A DNA stretch of 6,108 bases. Source: Candidatus Aenigmatarchaeota archaeon. GTDB lineage: Archaea > Aenigmatarchaeota > Aenigmatarchaeia > QMZS01. The notes below the pieces were generated by a model. That model saw only the letters and a list, made by a program, of their open reading frames with translations, was not told where the DNA came from and ran no database searches. The DNA is taken from NCBI GenBank assembly GCA_030620695.1, contig JAUXEA010000027.1, forward strand, positions 1 to 6,108, given 5' to 3'. Each line of letters begins with the position of its first letter. Positions within the stretch are counted from its first letter, which is position 1. Below, one piece after another: positions 1 through 5,426 of the stretch. Position numbers and translations under genes: made by a program.

Positions 1-1
1 T

Positions 2-556
2 GAAAAAACCTTTGGTGAGGAAATATACTTGGGTGGAGAAGGATGGTCTCACCAAAATCCAGCCAAACTTAATAGGACCAACCTGTTAGTAGAAGGAAAT
101 TGGATTAACGCAAAATATGAGATTGATGCCACCAATAAACAGGGTTTCTCCCCATTTATTATTGGAAATTCGTTTGATGGTCATAACTCAAAAAAAACAA
201 TTCCTATAGACAATAGATCTGAAGTAATTGGAGAACTGGTAGTTCTTAGAACTCCCATTGGAGTACAAGTATCAAACAAAAAGGACACAAATAAAGAGAA
301 TACCCTAACTCTAAGCATAGGAGATATTGAAGAACTTTGTAAACTCGTTGGAGAGCTTGGAAAAAGTACTGGAAATGATTACGATACCCAACATTTTGTT
401 GACAGAAATGAGTGTTTGGAACCAATAGAAGCAATCGAAAGGAACTTTGGGGAAAAGATACATTTGACACAGGACCGAGACCTATTTGAATTAGATAGAA
501 ATATGTTGGTAACGGCTGGAAGAACAGTTGGGGTAGAATACGAATGGAAAAGATAA
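2..556 (+). CDS. Unrecognised protein, 5'-truncated, with an internal motif repeat
   Basis: The reading frame is open from base 2 to a TAA at 554-556, so the gene starts upstream of the window; an in-window TTG at 29 is possible but sits inside a conserved repeat and is unlikely to be the start. I do not recognise the family. The 184 or so visible residues contain no membrane segment. Two segments resemble each other: the first (about bases 2-127) begins EKTFGEEIYL and continues with LNRTNLLVEG and KYEID; the second (437-553) begins ERNFGEKIHL and continues with LDRNMLVTAG and EYEWK at the C-terminus. This suggests a duplicated, probably beta-rich unit at both ends of the visible part, with a more helical acidic stretch between (SIGDIEELCKLVGELGK). 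The gene converges on the reductase gene with a 37-base gap and ends at a T-rich terminator. It is clearly coding; function unknown. Confidence 0.75.
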   Translation, partial: EKTFGEEIYLGGEGWSHQNPAKLNRTNLLVEGNWINAKYEIDATNKQGFSPFIIGNSFDGHNSKKTIPIDNRSEVIGELVVLRTPIGVQVSNKKDTNKENTLTLSIGDIEELCKLVGELGKSTGNDYDTQHFVDRNECLEPIEAIERNFGEKIHLTQDRDLFELDRNMLVTAGRTVGVEYEWKR

Positions 557-581
557 TTCTTTATTTTCTTTTTTAATTTTT
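557..581 (+). terminator. T-rich archaeal terminator
   Basis: Directly after the TAA of the first gene comes a run made almost only of T (TTCT, TTATTTTC, T6, AATTTTT) with no stem-loop. Archaeal RNA polymerase terminates on such T tracts, so this fits the end of the + strand transcript. The opposite strand lacks a comparable T run here, so I see no clear terminator for the convergent gene. Confidence 0.6.
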
Positions 582-593
582 ATAAATCCCAAA

Positions 594-1634
594 CTATTTA
601 AACAAACTCTTAAAAACTTTCAACTTTTTATCTCTTAGAATATCTGTGATTGGGAAATCCATATCTATTTTTAAATCATTCTTGGCAATTAATTTTACTA
701 ATCTTTGTTTCCATCTGTCATTCAGTTTTGAATAGATTTTTCTGAACCACAACTGGTACTTTATTTCTTTTCCAAATGCTTTCCTGCATTCTTTTTCATA
801 ATTCTGGAAATCGGGTTTTTCTTTTTTAAATTCTTTGGCACCAATTTTTGCTGTAATCAATGAATAAATTATCCCTCCACCTGTCAGAGGTTTTGTCATT
901 CCTGCGGAGTTTCCAATTAAAATTCCTCTGGAAAAAGAACAAGAGCAAAGACCGGTTGGAATTACTCCAAAACCTTCATCAGAAATATATCTTGGTTCTT
1001 TGTCATGCAAAAATTTTTCATAATACTTGTTTATCCTCTTCTCACAAATCAGACCATATTCTACTTTTCCTCTTCTTGGAGCAATCCAGGAAAATAAATC
1101 AGAGTACTTTGAATCCAAAAAAATCTGGTAACTGTCAGAAGGCTTTTCTATAGAATAGCAGAATTTCCCAAAATAGAATTTTTTTGGTTCCGCATCCAAA
1201 AAACTTCTCCTGACTATTGAATTTGGTCCATCGCAACCAACTATATATTTTGTTTTGTAATTTTTATTTTTTGTAAAAACTGTTACACCAGAATAATCCT
1301 TTTCTATTTTGTTGATTCTTTCGAATTCTATGTCAACATTTTTTAATGCATTCCTTAATAAAAGATGTTCAAACTTCTCTTTGTTCAGAACAAATGAATT
1401 TAATTTTATTTCTGCACTTGAATTCCCGCAGCAAATAACTGCTTTTTCAATTTTCCTTTCAATTATTGTATTTGGCAAATCAAAGAATTTTTTGATTCTG
1501 TTGGAAACAATTCCAGAACATCTTCCCGGACCCAGGTTTTTGTGTTCTTCTATTAACAAAACGTCTTTGTTTTTAAGCAAACTTGCAAGATACAGCCCGG
1601 CAACCCCGCCCCCAACAATTATTATGTCATACAT
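594..1634 (-). CDS. Geranylgeranyl reductase family FAD-dependent oxidoreductase
   Basis: A 346-residue flavoprotein of the geranylgeranyl reductase (GGR) family, whose archaeal members reduce double bonds of the geranylgeranyl chains of membrane lipids. Seen: an N-terminal Rossmann FAD site (YDIIIVGGGVAGLYLASLL, residues 2-20) with an acidic pair at the end of strand 2 (E29, E30); the CSG element (39-41) where the family has its C-x-G loop; GCDGPNSIVRRSF (133-145); FSWIAP (181-186), matching the family's YxWxFP substrate motif; and GNSAGMTKPLTGGGI (241-255), the second FAD motif, usually GDAAG. It is somewhat shorter than characterised archaeal GGRs (about 390-450 residues), mainly at the C-terminus. 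The ATG at 1634 starts immediately before the Rossmann strand, so it is well supported; there is no Shine-Dalgarno, which suggests a leaderless mRNA. The stop is TAG. The lipid role is inferred from family; other isoprenoid substrates such as quinone side chains are possible. Confidence 0.88.
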   Translation of the reverse strand: MYDIIIVGGGVAGLYLASLLKNKDVLLIEEHKNLGPGRCSGIVSNRIKKFFDLPNTIIERKIEKAVICCGNSSAEIKLNSFVLNKEKFEHLLLRNALKNVDIEFERINKIEKDYSGVTVFTKNKNYKTKYIVGCDGPNSIVRRSFLDAEPKKFYFGKFCYSIEKPSDSYQIFLDSKYSDLFSWIAPRRGKVEYGLICEKRINKYYEKFLHDKEPRYISDEGFGVIPTGLCSCSFSRGILIGNSAGMTKPLTGGGIIYSLITAKIGAKEFKKEKPDFQNYEKECRKAFGKEIKYQLWFRKIYSKLNDRWKQRLVKLIAKNDLKIDMDFPITDILRDKKLKVFKSLFK

Positions 1635-1665
1635 AATCTATTTTGATAAATAATTTATGATATTC
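1635..1665 (-). promoter_or_regulatory. Putative leaderless promoter of the reductase gene
   Basis: Read on the minus strand, an AT-rich element AATATCATAAATT lies about 30 to 18 bases before the ATG at 1634, the expected TATA position for a leaderless transcript. It overlaps the first codons of the divergent sepS gene, because only 22 bases separate the two start codons. Bases 1644-1660 are nearly palindromic (ATAAA taa TTTAT), so the same AT-rich core faces both genes. No Shine-Dalgarno is visible on either side. For sepS the matching position (about 1629-1638) falls inside the reductase gene and holds only a weak TACATAAT. Confidence 0.35.
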
Positions 1666-3174
1666 AATCCTGACGAAATAAAAAAGAAAGCAAAAAAAGA
1701 CTTTGAGAAAACCTGGCTTGAAACATCAAAACAAATGCTTGGGAAAGGCAGTTTTAAATCTTCAGGCAAAAAAGGAAAAGAACACTTATTGTGGGAATAT
1801 TCCCTGAGAATCAGAAAAATTCTGCTTGATTTAGGATTTGATGAGGTTATTCTTAATCCAGTTCAGCCTGATGAAGAGATTATAAAACAATATGGCCCGG
1901 AGGCAGGAGCAATACTTGACAGGGTCTATTATACTGCTTCTCTACCAAGACCTGATATTGGGCTCTCTGACAAGAAAAAGGAATTAATAAAAAAAAGAAT
2001 TAAGAAGTTTAACAGGTTTGGTGAATTGCAGGAAGTTCTGAAGAAGTACAAAAGAAATGAAATTGAGGGTGGGGAAGATTTTACAGAAATTCTGGTTAAT
2101 GAACTTGGAATTAAAACTTCAGACGCACTTTATCTGATTAATTCTGTATTCCCGGAACTTCTGAATTTGAAACCAGAGCCTTCAAACTTATCTTTAATTT
2201 CACATGCAACAACAAGCTGGTTCCCTGTTTTGTCAGAGATGGGCAAGAAAGAACACCCAATAATGCTTTTTTCCCTGGTCTGGAGATTTAGGAAGGAACA
2301 AAAGGAAGATAAAACGCATTTAAGAGCACACATAAATTTTTCAATGGTTGTTCTGGATGAAAATTTCAAAATTGATAATGGGAAAGAACTCACAGAAAAA
2401 TTATTCAAAAAACTTGGTTTTAATGAAGTAAGATTTGAGCCAAAGCCCAACCAGCCTGCTTATTATGCACCCGGAACAAATTATGAAGTTTTTGTAAAAC
2501 ATCCAAAAACCGGGTGGATTGAAGTATCAGAAATCGGGATGTATTCTCCGGTTGCTCTGGCAAATTATAAAATAAAATATCCTGTTTTTAATTCCGGGCC
2601 CGGACTTGGAAGAATTGTGATGGCTCTTGAAAACATAAATGATATTCGTGAATTGTATTATCCATATTCATATAAAAAAGAACTTTCAGACAAAGAAATT
2701 GCATCCGGAATAAAAATTAATAAAAAACCGAAAACTCAGGAGGGAAAAAATATTTCAAAGATTATTCTAAAAGGAATAATTGAAAATAAAGACCTGATAG
2801 GCGAGACAAGGAAAAAAGTTTATGATAAGAAGAAAATTTATATCTCAGAGCCTGAAGAAGGAAAAAAATTACTTGGTCCGGGTGGCTTAAATGAAATTTA
2901 TGTTTATCATGGAGATATTCTTGCAGTTAAACCCGGAGATAAGAAATTTGAGGAAATTTTAAAAAACGGAATAAGAGTCTGCTCTTTTCTGGAGGCAATA
3001 TCAAATTTGTTTGCTTATAAAATAGAAAAAGGGGAAAAAGGAAGAATGACAATAAAATACGCGGATACTTTACCTTCAATAAATCTTGAACTGGGTAAAG
3101 AAACAGAAAACTTTTTGAAAAATAAAAAAATAGAAATCAAGGCGCCTGTTTTTGTTGATATTGAGGTTGAATGA
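1657..3174 (+). CDS. sepS: O-phosphoseryl-tRNA synthetase (SepRS)
   Basis: SepRS is a class II aminoacyl-tRNA synthetase that loads O-phosphoserine onto tRNA-Cys; SepCysS then exchanges the phosphate for sulfur. The family is recognised from several stretches: IKKKAKKDFEKTWLET (9-23), YGPEAGAILDR (79-89), SLPRPDIGL (95-103), motif 2 FRKEQKEDKTHL (211-222), MYSPVALANY (295-304), motif 3 GPGLGR (314-319) and KLLGPGGLNEIYVYHGD (404-420). The catalytic core spans about residues 40-340; the C-terminal 165 residues form the tRNA-binding part. The length of 505 is slightly below that of methanogen SepRS (about 535-540). The start fits: MIFNPDEIKK lines up with the known N-terminus MKFDIEEIKK (from memory), and no Shine-Dalgarno precedes it. 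Odd: the usual HSAS motif after motif 2 reads INFS here (226-229), changing one serine that contacts the substrate phosphate in characterised enzymes. SepCysS and SepCysE are not in the window. PheRS alpha is the nearest alternative family but fits far less well. Confidence 0.93.
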   Translation: MIFNPDEIKKKAKKDFEKTWLETSKQMLGKGSFKSSGKKGKEHLLWEYSLRIRKILLDLGFDEVILNPVQPDEEIIKQYGPEAGAILDRVYYTASLPRPDIGLSDKKKELIKKRIKKFNRFGELQEVLKKYKRNEIEGGEDFTEILVNELGIKTSDALYLINSVFPELLNLKPEPSNLSLISHATTSWFPVLSEMGKKEHPIMLFSLVWRFRKEQKEDKTHLRAHINFSMVVLDENFKIDNGKELTEKLFKKLGFNEVRFEPKPNQPAYYAPGTNYEVFVKHPKTGWIEVSEIGMYSPVALANYKIKYPVFNSGPGLGRIVMALENINDIRELYYPYSYKKELSDKEIASGIKINKKPKTQEGKNISKIILKGIIENKDLIGETRKKVYDKKKIYISEPEEGKKLLGPGGLNEIYVYHGDILAVKPGDKKFEEILKNGIRVCSFLEAISNLFAYKIEKGEKGRMTIKYADTLPSINLELGKETENFLKNKKIEIKAPVFVDIEVE

Positions 3175-3175
3175 T

Positions 3176-3191
3176 TTTTCCGTCGACGCTT
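3176..3191 (+). repeat. 16-base direct repeat, copy 1 (core CGTCGACG)
   Basis: TTTTCCGTCGACGCTT matches TTTTCCGTTAACGCTT at 3329-3344 at 14 of 16 positions. The two differences are the central CG versus TA, and both versions leave the core an exact 8-bp palindrome (CGTCGACG at 3181-3188). Keeping symmetry through two coupled changes suggests a selected site rather than a chance match. The pair encloses the hairpin cluster. Confidence 0.6.
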
Positions 3192-3207
3192 CCTGATTTT
3201 GCGAAGC
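3188..3207 (+). repeat. Hairpin 1 of the intergenic array
   Basis: GCTTC (3188-3192) pairs with GAAGC (3203-3207) around a 10-base loop. An alternative small hairpin TTGC-GAA-GCAA occupies 3199-3209. This is the weakest of the four stems, but it is spaced like the others, 3 bases before hairpin 2. Confidence 0.45.
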
Positions 3208-3210
3208 AAC

Positions 3211-3235
3211 CTTTTTTTGCCTTTGGCAAAAAGGG
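3211..3235 (+). repeat. Hairpin 2 of the intergenic array
   Basis: TTTTTGCC (3214-3221) pairs exactly with GGCAAAAA (3225-3232) around a TTT loop. In RNA two U-G pairs and one C-G pair extend it to 11 pairs (3211-3221 with 3225-3235). The T7 tract in the 5' arm could also act in transcription termination after sepS. Confidence 0.65.
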
Positions 3236-3238
3236 TCT

Positions 3239-3259
3239 CTTTTTTCTTTCAGAAAAAAG
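3239..3259 (+). repeat. Hairpin 3 of the intergenic array
   Basis: CTTTTTTCT (3239-3247) is the exact complement of AGAAAAAAG (3251-3259), a 9-bp stem around a TTC loop. As in hairpin 2, the first arm is T-rich, the second A-rich and the loop three bases, so the two look like variants of one design. The T6 tract may help end sepS transcription. Confidence 0.65.
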
Positions 3260-3262
3260 CAG

Positions 3263-3302
3263 AAATTGGGTGCCGTCTGAAGGACGAGCATTTGTCCAAT
3301 TT
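3263..3302 (+). repeat. Hairpin 4: composite 40-base stem-loop
   Basis: The outer stem AAATTGG (3263-3269) pairs exactly with CCAATTT (3296-3302). Inside, TGC (3271-3273) pairs with GCA (3288-3290) and CGTC (3274-3277) with GACG (3283-3286), leaving one bulged A (3287) and a TGAAG loop. A lopsided internal loop (G3270 against 3291-3295) separates the two stems. With 14 pairs, this is the most RNA-like fold in the window. A competing pairing is GGAC (3282-3285) with GTCC (3294-3297). Confidence 0.65.
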
Positions 3303-3328
3303 AACCAATAAAAGGGTCGGTTGAGTAG

Positions 3329-3344
3329 TTTTCCGTTAACGCTT
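3329..3344 (+). repeat. 16-base direct repeat, copy 2 (core CGTTAACG)
   Basis: TTTTCCGTTAACGCTT, the second copy of the element at 3176-3191, has the palindromic core CGTTAACG at 3334-3341. It lies just upstream of the promoter of the beta-propeller gene, about 50 bases before its ATG, so it may be an activator or repressor site, or the boundary of a repeated element. Confidence 0.6.
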
Positions 3345-3360
3345 TTTAATAAAGATAGTA

Positions 3361-3374
3361 TTTTTGATATATTC
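3361..3374 (+). promoter_or_regulatory. TATA box of the beta-propeller gene
   Basis: TTTTTGATATATTC lies about 31 to 18 bases before the ATG at 3392, the right distance for an archaeal TATA element driving a leaderless transcript. No Shine-Dalgarno lies between it and the ATG (AAAAAGTTATTATCTT). A second AT-rich element, TTTTTAATAAAG (3343-3354), could serve a transcript with a short leader. Confidence 0.5.
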
Positions 3375-3391
3375 TAAAAAGTTATTATCTT

Positions 3392-5296
3392 ATGAATAAA
3401 TTAAATAATACTCTGTTAGTTTTGTTAGTTATAATAGTACTTGGTATGGGATATATACTCACAGTTGACACTACTAATATACCTACTCCCACTTATAAAA
3501 CTGAAAATATTGAAAGTTTTGTCTCTGAACAGGATTTCAAAAATTATTTACAGGAAGCATCTGTGTCTGAAGAAGGATATTATGGTATGGGCTCCATAGC
3601 AGTAGGTGGTGCAAGAGCTATGAATGTACCAGAACCTATGATTGAAGAAACTACAGGAGACCAGACAGAAAAAGGAGCAGAACCGGAAAGAGTCTTTGAG
3701 ACAAATGTTCAGGTTCTTGGAATAGACGAGCCGGATATTATAAAAACAGATGGAAAAGAAATTTATTATTCTGTTGGTCAAGGTTACTGGAGAAATTGGG
3801 GGTATGATAATTATAAATATGAAGGAAAAACAAATGTAATTTCTGCTTTCCCTCCTGAAGGTTTATCTCTAAAAACAGAAATAAATAAAAACGGGGATTT
3901 GCTTTTATATGAGGGTATTCTGATAATTTTGTCAGGAAAGAAAATTTATGGTTATGATATATCCAATCCTGAATCCCCAAAAGAAGAATGGAATATTGAT
4001 TTAAATACAACTCTTGTCACAGCAAGATTGTATGATGGAAAAATATACCTGGTTACGAGAAACAGGATTAATCATTATCATCCATGTCCTATTATTCCTT
4101 TATCTGTAGGTGGGGTTCCTGTGGAAATAGGATGTTATAGAATTTATCATCCTCCTTCTTATGTTCCTGTGGATATAACTTACAATGCAATTGTTTTTGA
4201 CCCTGCTTCAGGAAAGATTGAAAAAACAATTTCCTTTGTGGGTTCTTCAGGTTCTTCTGTTATATACATGTCAGAAAATGCGATTTATGTTACTTACCAG
4301 TATTACGAGGATATGGTTAAGTTATATTATAATTTTCTGAAAGAGAAGTGTACAGACCTGGTAGATAATCAGGTAATTGAAAAAATTAATAAACTTAATT
4401 CATATGACATAAGCAACAGGGCGAAGATGATGGAGATGCAGATTATTATTGAGCAATATTATAGTTCTTTGAGTGATGATGAAAGGATGAGAATAGAAAA
4501 TGAATTTTCAAACAGGTATAAAGATTATTATAAGGAACACAAAAGAGAACTGGAAAAAACAGGGATAGCGAAAATAGGGCTAAATATGGAAATGCTGGAT
4601 GTTGGTAATATACCGGGCAGACTGCTTAACCAGTTTTCCCTGGACGAATATGAAAGTTATCTGAGAGTAGCCACCACAGTCGGGAAACGGTCAGATAGTG
4701 TTAATGATGTTTATGTTTTGGACGAAAATATGGATATTGTTGGCTCTGTAAAAGATATGGGTGAAACCGAGAAAATTTACTCAGTCAGGTTTTTGCAGGA
4801 TAAAGGTTATGTTGTAACATTCAGGGAGATTGATCCGTTTTATGTTCTTGATTTGTCAGACCCTGAAAATCCTGAAATAAAAGGAGAATTAAAAATACCC
4901 GGTTATTCTTCTTATTTGCACCCAATAACCAAAGATAAAATTCTGGGAATAGGCAAGGAGGATTCAAAAGTAAAAATTTCATTGTTTGATGTTTCTTCAC
5001 CGGAGAATCCTGTTGAAACATCCAAATATACTTTAAGTGAATACTGGTCAGACATTTTAAATACACATCATGCTTTCCTGATTGATAAAAAACACAAAAT
5101 ATTTTTCCTTCCCGGGAGCAAAGGAGGTTATGTTTTTTCTTATGAGAATGATAAGTTAAAATTAGAGAAAACTGTTAGTGACATAAGGGCAAAGAGGGCA
5201 GTGTACATAGATGATTATTTGTATATTGTGGGGGATGACAAAATTGTTGTTCTGGATGAGAATAGTTGGGAGAGGGTGAAAGAGTTGGAATTTTAG
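3392..5296 (+). CDS. Secreted or membrane-anchored C-terminal beta-propeller protein
   Basis: A 634-residue protein of the archaeal and bacterial 'secreted protein with C-terminal beta-propeller' family (Beta_propel, COG4880 type). Residues 7-24 are a hydrophobic signal or anchor helix (LLVLLVIIVLGMGYIL), so the rest lies outside the membrane. The domain opens with TNVQVLGIDEPDIIKTDG (104-121), the family hallmark. Blade-like motifs follow: YDISNPESPKE (188-198), LDLSDPENPEI (486-496) and FDVSSPENPVE (532-542). A charged helical insertion sits at about 303-395. Then comes the conserved stretch around FSLDEYESYLRVATT (415-429), VRFLQDKGYVVTF (465-477) and IPGYSSYLHP (502-511), up to a complete C-terminus. 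Three cysteines (232, 248, 320) would face outside; 232 and 248 could form a disulfide. Substrate and partners of this family are unknown to me. It has its own promoter and ends in TAG; no neighbour shares an operon with it. Confidence 0.9.
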   Translation: MNKLNNTLLVLLVIIVLGMGYILTVDTTNIPTPTYKTENIESFVSEQDFKNYLQEASVSEEGYYGMGSIAVGGARAMNVPEPMIEETTGDQTEKGAEPERVFETNVQVLGIDEPDIIKTDGKEIYYSVGQGYWRNWGYDNYKYEGKTNVISAFPPEGLSLKTEINKNGDLLLYEGILIILSGKKIYGYDISNPESPKEEWNIDLNTTLVTARLYDGKIYLVTRNRINHYHPCPIIPLSVGGVPVEIGCYRIYHPPSYVPVDITYNAIVFDPASGKIEKTISFVGSSGSSVIYMSENAIYVTYQYYEDMVKLYYNFLKEKCTDLVDNQVIEKINKLNSYDISNRAKMMEMQIIIEQYYSSLSDDERMRIENEFSNRYKDYYKEHKRELEKTGIAKIGLNMEMLDVGNIPGRLLNQFSLDEYESYLRVATTVGKRSDSVNDVYVLDENMDIVGSVKDMGETEKIYSVRFLQDKGYVVTFREIDPFYVLDLSDPENPEIKGELKIPGYSSYLHPITKDKILGIGKEDSKVKISLFDVSSPENPVETSKYTLSEYWSDILNTHHAFLIDKKHKIFFLPGSKGGYVFSYENDKLKLEKTVSDIRAKRAVYIDDYLYIVGDDKIVVLDENSWERVKELEF

Positions 5297-5387
5297 AAAA
5301 GAGGAGAAATAAATGTATTTTTGAGAGAATATAAGGATTTTAAGGTTGTTTTATGATTAGTTTTAAATCCGGCTGAATTATGTGTGG
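5297..5387. other. Intergenic stretch upstream of the operator, no gene
   Basis: No gene is supported. GAGGAG (5301-5306) followed by an ATG at 5313 looks like a ribosome binding site, but that frame ends after three codons. GGATTT (5335-5340) can pair with AAATCC (5365-5370), and AATCC (5366-5370) can instead pair with GGATT (5386-5390), giving two mutually exclusive weak stems. T-rich pieces (5318-5322, 5348-5352, 5361-5364) may end the propeller transcript. Confidence 0.45.
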
Positions 5388-5425
5388 ATTAACCAAACTT
5401 ATAAATAAATATAAGTTTAGTTAAT
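5388..5425. promoter_or_regulatory. 38-bp interrupted palindrome: likely operator over the promoter
   Basis: Two 16-base arms, ATTAACCAAACTTATA (5388-5403) and TATAAGTTTAGTTAAT (5410-5425), are complementary at 15 of 16 positions (mismatch C5394/A5419) around the spacer AATAAA. The palindrome covers the TATA box and ends one base before the ATG at 5427. A dimeric regulator bound here would block the preinitiation complex. Autorepression of this kind is common in toxin-antitoxin operons, so the partner gene starting at 6068 is the natural candidate regulator (inference). Confidence 0.65.
5399..5407 (+). promoter_or_regulatory. TATA box of the toxin gene
   Basis: TTATAAATA sits 28 to 20 bases before the ATG at 5427 and is close to the archaeal consensus TTTATAWA, with a purine-rich stretch (AACCAAAC) where the B-recognition element belongs. 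The absence of a Shine-Dalgarno before the ATG agrees with a leaderless transcript. Confidence 0.65.
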
Positions 5426-5426
5426 T

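Larger units (their letters stand above)
3175..3391. other. 217-base intergenic region rich in hairpins
   Basis: No gene is supported here. After the sepS stop the region holds, in order, T5 (3175-3179), a cluster of four hairpins (3188-3302), a less structured stretch (3303-3328), the second copy of a 16-base repeat (3329-3344), and the AT-rich promoter of the next gene. The T runs at 3175-3179, 3212-3218 and 3240-3245 can serve as archaeal terminators for sepS. Short open frames across it on the minus strand encode lysine/arginine-rich, repetitive peptides without a start signal and look non-coding. Confidence 0.7.

Noticed and set aside
1309..1653. Plus-strand open frame of 114 codons opposite the reductase gene
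   Set aside because: It is the antisense shadow of the Rossmann domain and neighbouring sequence and shows no family features.
1657..3174. Phenylalanyl-tRNA synthetase alpha subunit
   Set aside because: SepRS and PheRS are related, but the N-terminal DFEKTWLET, the LPRPDIGL stretch and the KLLGPGGLNEIYVY C-terminal motif are SepRS features.
3076..3291. Minus-strand open frame of 71 codons across the sepS 3' end and hairpin region
   Set aside because: Its peptide is lysine/arginine- and phenylalanine-rich, follows the A/T tracts of the hairpins, overlaps a certain gene on the other strand, and has no promoter or ribosome site.
3301..3308. Octamer TTAACCAA shared with the operator region (5389-5396)
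   Set aside because: A single shared 8-mer in AT-rich DNA is easily explained by chance, and the surrounding bases differ.
3175..3344. Integron attC site or insertion-sequence remnant
   Set aside because: The 16-mers recall recombination sites, but I find no integrase, no transposase fragment, no standard attC core pair and no clear terminal inverted repeats.
5301..5324. GAGGAG with an ATG seven bases further, resembling a strong ribosome binding site
   Set aside because: The frame stops after three codons, and the confident genes here show no Shine-Dalgarno sites, so this is probably chance.
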